This document shows positions 60,561 to 64,000 of a DNA stretch of 64,000 bases, in pieces. The notes below the pieces were generated by a model that was not told the DNA's origin, did no database searches, and saw only the letters and a list, made by a program, of their open reading frames with translations. Made by a program: the position numbers and the translations under genes. Location of the stretch: positions 1 to 64,000 of the forward strand of contig NZ_FUIC01000003.1 of the NCBI RefSeq assembly GCF_900163695.1. The letters are read 5' to 3'. The stretch's first letter is position 1. Every line of letters begins with the position of its first letter. This DNA comes from Gulosibacter sp. 10 (GTDB taxonomy: Bacteria; Actinomycetota; Actinomycetes; Actinomycetales; Microbacteriaceae).

Positions 60561-62258
60561 TCAGGCCCGGAGCGCGGACTCGACGGCGGGCGCCTCGACT
60601 CTCCTCGAGCACGCGGAGTGCGCCCCGAGCGCCGTCGCGAATCGCTCCGGATCGGCCGGGAGCCGGTCGCCCCGCCAGACCACGTGCTGGTCCTCGCGCA
60701 CGACGAGGTAGGCGGTCTCGTATCCGAGAGGAAGCACGTGCGATCGGAGGTCGAGCACCTCGACGGGGCAGCCCGAGCCGTGCAGGGCCCTCGCCCATCG
60801 CCGGGCGCCGTCGAGGTCGGCATCGGGATCCGCGACCAGGAGCGTGTACCACGGCCCGAGCCGGTCGTAGAGCGATACGCCCTCGTCGAGCCAGAAGTGC
60901 GGGGCACGGCATCCGGGGACGGTGGAGGGCGAGTGGCTCCCCATCGTGTACGCGGGCGGAGCCGCCCCGTCGGCGACGATGATCGGGGAGTGCGGATAGC
61001 TGTAGCCGAAGTTGAGCCCCTCGGCGGCGAACTGCTCGACGTTGAGCGCATAGGCCAGCTCGCCGAACTCCCGGCGCGCGCGGTCGGCGGCGGGACCGTC
61101 GGCATCGAGATCCCGCGGCACATCCGCGGCGCCGAGCCTGCGCAGATGCCGCATCGCGAACTTCGACACCTGATCCGTGATCGGCTGCCGCTCGGCGGCG
61201 TAGGCGTCGAGAATCGCTTCGTCCGCCCAGCCGTCGACCACCGCGGCGATCAGCCAGGAGAGGTTGAGGCCGTCGGCGATGCCGGCGTTCATGCCGTATC
61301 CGCCCATCGGCACCCAGAGGTGCGCCGCGTCGCCCGCGATGAAGGCCCGGCCTTGCCGGAACCGGTCGGCGACAAGTCGTCGCGCGGTCCAGTCCTCGTG
61401 CGACAGGACCTCGTATCGGTACCCCTCGTCGACGCCGAGGATGTCGCGGATCGCGCGATCACGGTCCACCTCCTCGAGGCCGTCATCGGTCTCTCGGAGG
61501 TAGGTGTGCACGAGGAACACCTCGCGTCCGTCGATCGCGTAGACGTGTCCCTGCCGCTCGCCGAAGGTGTAGCAGCCCCACGCGGCTCCGCCGCGCATGC
61601 GCTCGTAGAGGCCGGGAGCCCTGATGCAGGTCGACTGGACGTGCTGGAGCACCGCATCGCCCGAGAACCTCGCGCCGATGTGCTTGCGGACCAGCGACCT
61701 GCCGCCGTCGGCGCCGATGAGATAGCGAGCCCGAAGCGCGACCGGCTGTTCGGCGTCGCGAGGCCGAACGCGGGCGGTGATCCCGTCCGCATCCTGGCTC
61801 ACGGACTCGCACGTGTGCAGGTTGCGGAGATCCACGAGGGGGAGCTCGGCGGCGTGCCGGTCGAGGATCGGCTCGAGATAGTGCTGATTCACCCGGTGCG
61901 GGGGCTCCGGCGTGCTCCAGCCCGTGTCGGGGCCGACCGCTGCGGGGTCGCGACGGCCGTTGCGCGAGGGGATCGGGATTCTGGCGAGCTCCCTGCCGAG
62001 CACGCTCGTCCGGAACACGACGTCCTGGGGATGATCGGCGGGCATTCCCGCGTCTCGGACCCGGTCGGCGATGCCGAGCCGGCGGAAGGCCTCCATTGTC
62101 CGCGCCGAGACATGATTGCACTTGACGTCCGGTGCTCGGGCGAACTCGTCGGATTCGACGACGATGGAGCGTACGCCGTGGGCGTCGAGGTTCATCGCGG
62201 CCAGCAGCCCGACGGGGCCGCCGCCGATGATGAGGACGTCGGTGTCGTATTCGTTCAT
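60561..62258 (-). CDS. FAD-dependent aromatic-ring hydroxylase-type monooxygenase
   Basis: 565 aa. Class A flavoprotein monooxygenase: N-terminal GxGxxG dinucleotide fold VLIIGGGPVGLLAA (8-21), DG motif near 173 (GADGGRSLVRKHIG), GD motif FIAGDAAHLWVPMGGYGMNAGI near 296, and a C-terminal thioredoxin-like domain (YTLLVADPDAD, then LVVREDQHVVWRGD), as in phenol hydroxylase/MhpA-type enzymes. Expected to hydroxylate an aromatic or cyclic acid with NAD(P)H and O2; the substrate is not deducible. ATG follows GGAAGGA; the long upstream frame is a shadow of the transporter gene. Confidence 0.88.
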   Translation of the reverse strand: MNEYDTDVLIIGGGPVGLLAAMNLDAHGVRSIVVESDEFARAPDVKCNHVSARTMEAFRRLGIADRVRDAGMPADHPQDVVFRTSVLGRELARIPIPSRNGRRDPAAVGPDTGWSTPEPPHRVNQHYLEPILDRHAAELPLVDLRNLHTCESVSQDADGITARVRPRDAEQPVALRARYLIGADGGRSLVRKHIGARFSGDAVLQHVQSTCIRAPGLYERMRGGAAWGCYTFGERQGHVYAIDGREVFLVHTYLRETDDGLEEVDRDRAIRDILGVDEGYRYEVLSHEDWTARRLVADRFRQGRAFIAGDAAHLWVPMGGYGMNAGIADGLNLSWLIAAVVDGWADEAILDAYAAERQPITDQVSKFAMRHLRRLGAADVPRDLDADGPAADRARREFGELAYALNVEQFAAEGLNFGYSYPHSPIIVADGAAPPAYTMGSHSPSTVPGCRAPHFWLDEGVSLYDRLGPWYTLLVADPDADLDGARRWARALHGSGCPVEVLDLRSHVLPLGYETAYLVVREDQHVVWRGDRLPADPERFATALGAHSACSRRVEAPAVESALRA

Positions 62259-62290
62259 GGAACTGGTCCTTCCGCGGTGCACGGGCGTGT

Positions 62291-63619
62291 TCACTTGATC
62301 GTGTGGAGGTCGCGCTTGCGGCCTTCGGGGGCCAGGAACAGGGCTGCGATGCACAGCAGCAGGATGCCGATCCAGACAGCGGCCAGGAGGGGCAGCCCGC
62401 CGGAGGAAGCGATGACGGCTCCCGCGATCATGGGGGTGAAGCCGGCGCCGAGGGCGGAGGCCCCCTGGAAGGCGAGCGAGGCGCCCGTGAACCGCACCGA
62501 GGTCGGGAAGAGCTCGGCGAGGAAGGCCGCGAGCGGGCCGAGGATGACGCCCTGAATGCCCTGGGCTACGATCACGCCGACCGCGAAGAGCGCCGTGTCG
62601 CCCGAGGCGATCATGGCCAGCAGGGGATAGGCGAACAGCACCGCCGCGACGATGCCGGCGAGGATCACCGGTCGCCGGCCCAGCCGATCGCTGAGCCTGG
62701 CCGCGAGGATCGTCATGACGAACAGCGCGATCGCGGACGCGAGCTTCGCGTTGAGCGCGCCCGTCTCGTCGGCGCCGCTGGCGGTGGCGTAGGAGAGCCC
62801 CCACACGCTGGCGATCCCGGAGATGGTGAGCTGGCTGATCGCGACGAGCGTGCCCAGGACGAGCACCTTGGGCGACTTGGCGAGGACCTCGAGGAGCGGG
62901 ACGCGCCGCTTGTCGGCCTCGCGGTCGAAGCTCTGGAAGAGCGGGCTCTCCACGACCTTGAGCCGGACGATCAGCCCGATCCCGACGAGCACGATGCTGA
63001 GGAGGAACGGAACGCGCCAGCCCCAGGAGAGGAACTGCTCGTCGGACAGGAGCGAGAACAGGCCCAGGATGCCGGCGGAGAGGATGGACCCGGCGGGCGC
63101 GCCGAGATTGGCGAAGGAGGCGGCGAAGCCCCGTTTGCCGCCGGGGGCGTGCTCAAGCGCGATGAGCATCGCGCCGCCCCACTCGCCGCCGACCGCGAAG
63201 CCCTGGACGACTCGCAGAGCGACGAGGAGGATCGGCGCGGCGGCGCCGATCTGGGCATAGGTGGGAAGCAGCCCGATGAGCGTGGTCGCGAGGCCCATGA
63301 GGAGCATCGTGGTGACGAGCACCCCCTTGCGGCCGAGCTTGTCGCCGTAGTGGCCGAAGACGATGCCGCCGAGCGGCCGGGCCACGTAGCCCGCGGCGAG
63401 CGTCGCGAACGAGGCGATCATCGCGATCGCGGGATCGAGGTCCACGAAGAAGATCCTGCCGAACACCAGGGCTGCGGCACTCGCGTAGAGCATGAAGTCG
63501 TAGAACTCGATGGCGCTGCCGAGGAAGCTGGAGGCGAGGATCCGACGCATCTGCGGGGTGCGCAGCGACTCCTCGGTCGGCGGCGGGGCTGTGGGGGAGG
63601 TCGTTCCGGTACTCATCAT
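62291..63619 (-). CDS. MFS transporter, metabolite:H+ symporter (MHS) family
   Basis: 442 aa, 12 predicted helices. MHS/ShiA-ProP-like features: SSFLGSAIEFYDFMLYASAA near 30, the GYVARPLGGIVFGHYGDKLGRK loop motif near 76-97, and RVVQGFAVGGEWGGA near 138. Such symporters import organic acids such as shikimate, proline, citrate or aromatic acids. Two adjacent ATGs (63619, 63616) follow AAGGAG at 5 and 8 nt. The hydroxylase gene follows 32 bp downstream, indicating an uptake-then-oxidation operon. Confidence 0.88.
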   Translation of the reverse strand: MMSTGTTSPTAPPPTEESLRTPQMRRILASSFLGSAIEFYDFMLYASAAALVFGRIFFVDLDPAIAMIASFATLAAGYVARPLGGIVFGHYGDKLGRKGVLVTTMLLMGLATTLIGLLPTYAQIGAAAPILLVALRVVQGFAVGGEWGGAMLIALEHAPGGKRGFAASFANLGAPAGSILSAGILGLFSLLSDEQFLSWGWRVPFLLSIVLVGIGLIVRLKVVESPLFQSFDREADKRRVPLLEVLAKSPKVLVLGTLVAISQLTISGIASVWGLSYATASGADETGALNAKLASAIALFVMTILAARLSDRLGRRPVILAGIVAAVLFAYPLLAMIASGDTALFAVGVIVAQGIQGVILGPLAAFLAELFPTSVRFTGASLAFQGASALGAGFTPMIAGAVIASSGGLPLLAAVWIGILLLCIAALFLAPEGRKRDLHTIK

Positions 63620-63675
63620 CGAGTCTCCTTGGTCATCGGCGAACGGGTGCCTTCGACGACCAGCCTGGTGAACGG

Positions 63676-63706
63676 GTGCAATTAAGGCAAGCGCAATAGA
63701 TTGCAC
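63676..63706. promoter_or_regulatory. Inverted-repeat operator in the LysR/transporter gap
   Basis: GTGCAAT (63676-63682) and ATTGCAC (63700-63706) form a perfect 7-bp inverted repeat with a 17-nt spacer; GCGCAAT at 63691-63697 makes a second, nearly perfect repeat with ATTGCAC across 2 nt. Such T(n)A-type repeats between a LysR gene and its divergent target are typical LysR binding sites. Confidence 0.6.
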
Positions 63707-63714
63707 AGATAGTT

Positions 63715-63720
63715 TAGGGT
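63715..63720 (+). promoter_or_regulatory. Leaderless-type -10 for the LysR-type gene
   Basis: TAGGGT, 7 nt before the ATG. Confidence 0.55.
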
Positions 63721-63727
63721 TGCTTAT

Positions 63728-64000
63728 ATGGCCTCCCTCAATCTCAGCCTGCGTCATCTCGAGGTGTTCTGCGCGGTCGTCGAACGGGGCAGCCTCAGCG
63801 ACGCGGCGCACTTCCTCCACGTCTCGCCGAGCGGGATCTCGCTCGCGCTGACGGAGCTCGAGCGCCGGATCGGCACGCAGCTGACCGTGCGGATCCGGGG
63901 CAAGGGCGTGGCGATCACGCCTGCGGGGCACTCGGTCTACCGCTCGGCGAAGAAGGCGATCCATGCGGTGGAGGAGATCGACACCGCCGTAGCGGCGGCG
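63728..64000 (+). CDS. LysR-family transcriptional regulator (partial)
   Basis: The first 91 codons are in the window and the gene runs off the end. N-terminal winged helix: LSLRHLEVFCAVVERGSLSDAAHFLHVSPSGISLALTELERRIG (read in pieces), then ITPAGHSVY, the LysR hallmark. Divergent from the transporter/hydroxylase operon, which it probably regulates in response to the substrate. Effector domain not seen. Confidence 0.88.
   Translation, partial: MASLNLSLRHLEVFCAVVERGSLSDAAHFLHVSPSGISLALTELERRIGTQLTVRIRGKGVAITPAGHSVYRSAKKAIHAVEEIDTAVAAA

Overview
The window reads as chromosomal DNA of a high-G+C actinobacterium, most likely a member of the Microbacteriaceae (Leucobacter-like). This rests on the very GC-rich coding sequence, frequent GTG/TTG starts, actinobacterial gene order (dxr-M50 protease-ispG; proS-nusA-ylxR-infB-rbfA; rpsO-pnp-M16 protease-dapB-thyX; hrcA-dnaJ-rsmE-phoH-ybeY-corC-era; recO-uppS; lipB-lipA; glyS-dusB-dgt-dnaG), a mycothiol-type DinB-fold protein and many leaderless genes. 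The genus is an inference. Nearly all of it is core chromosome with short intergenic gaps. I see no rRNA, tRNA, CRISPR array, insertion sequence or prophage.

Layout. 1-4.9 kb: a type II asparaginase facing away from the MEP isoprenoid genes dxr and ispG, which flank a site-2 protease. 4.8-9.9 kb: a tightly overlapping operon MoxR ATPase / DUF58 / small membrane protein / two VWA proteins / acidic TPR protein, a BatA-like chaperone-type system. 10-16.6 kb: proS, nusA, ylxR, infB, rbfA, with rimP missing from its usual place. 16.6-22.2 kb: an orphan gene, mutY and a PanE-like reductase on the minus strand, then truB, two small membrane proteins and ribF. 22.2-29.1 kb: a DinB-fold protein, a stand-alone SNF2 helicase, aspA, a YtxH-like protein, a PrsW-family protease and an FKBP. 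29.1-39.2 kb: rpsO, a MetB-like enzyme, pnp with an Actino-pnp leader, an M16 protease, a histidine phosphatase, a GNAT, dapB, thyX and hemW. 39.3-49.3 kb: hrcA, dnaJ, rsmE, a HIT protein, phoH, ybeY, corC, era, a NarL-type two-component pair and a motif-depleted ABC-ATPase-like protein. 49.3-60.5 kb: leuA behind a leucine leader peptide, then recO, uppS, lipB, lipA, glyS, dusB, dgt and dnaG. 60.5-64 kb: a flavin hydroxylase, an MHS-type transporter and a divergent LysR regulator cut by the window end; this is the only clearly accessory, catabolic-looking module.

Regulatory architecture. At least 18 genes have a TAnnnT-like -10 hexamer 6-9 nt before the start codon, the signature of leaderless transcripts. 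In five cases the TAG stop codon of the upstream gene forms the first half of that hexamer. The leuA leader peptide is itself preceded by such a promoter and is followed by three mutually exclusive GGCTTAG/CTAAGCC segments, an attractive ribosome-mediated attenuator. Intrinsic-type hairpins, one with a perfect 21-bp stem, separate most convergent units.
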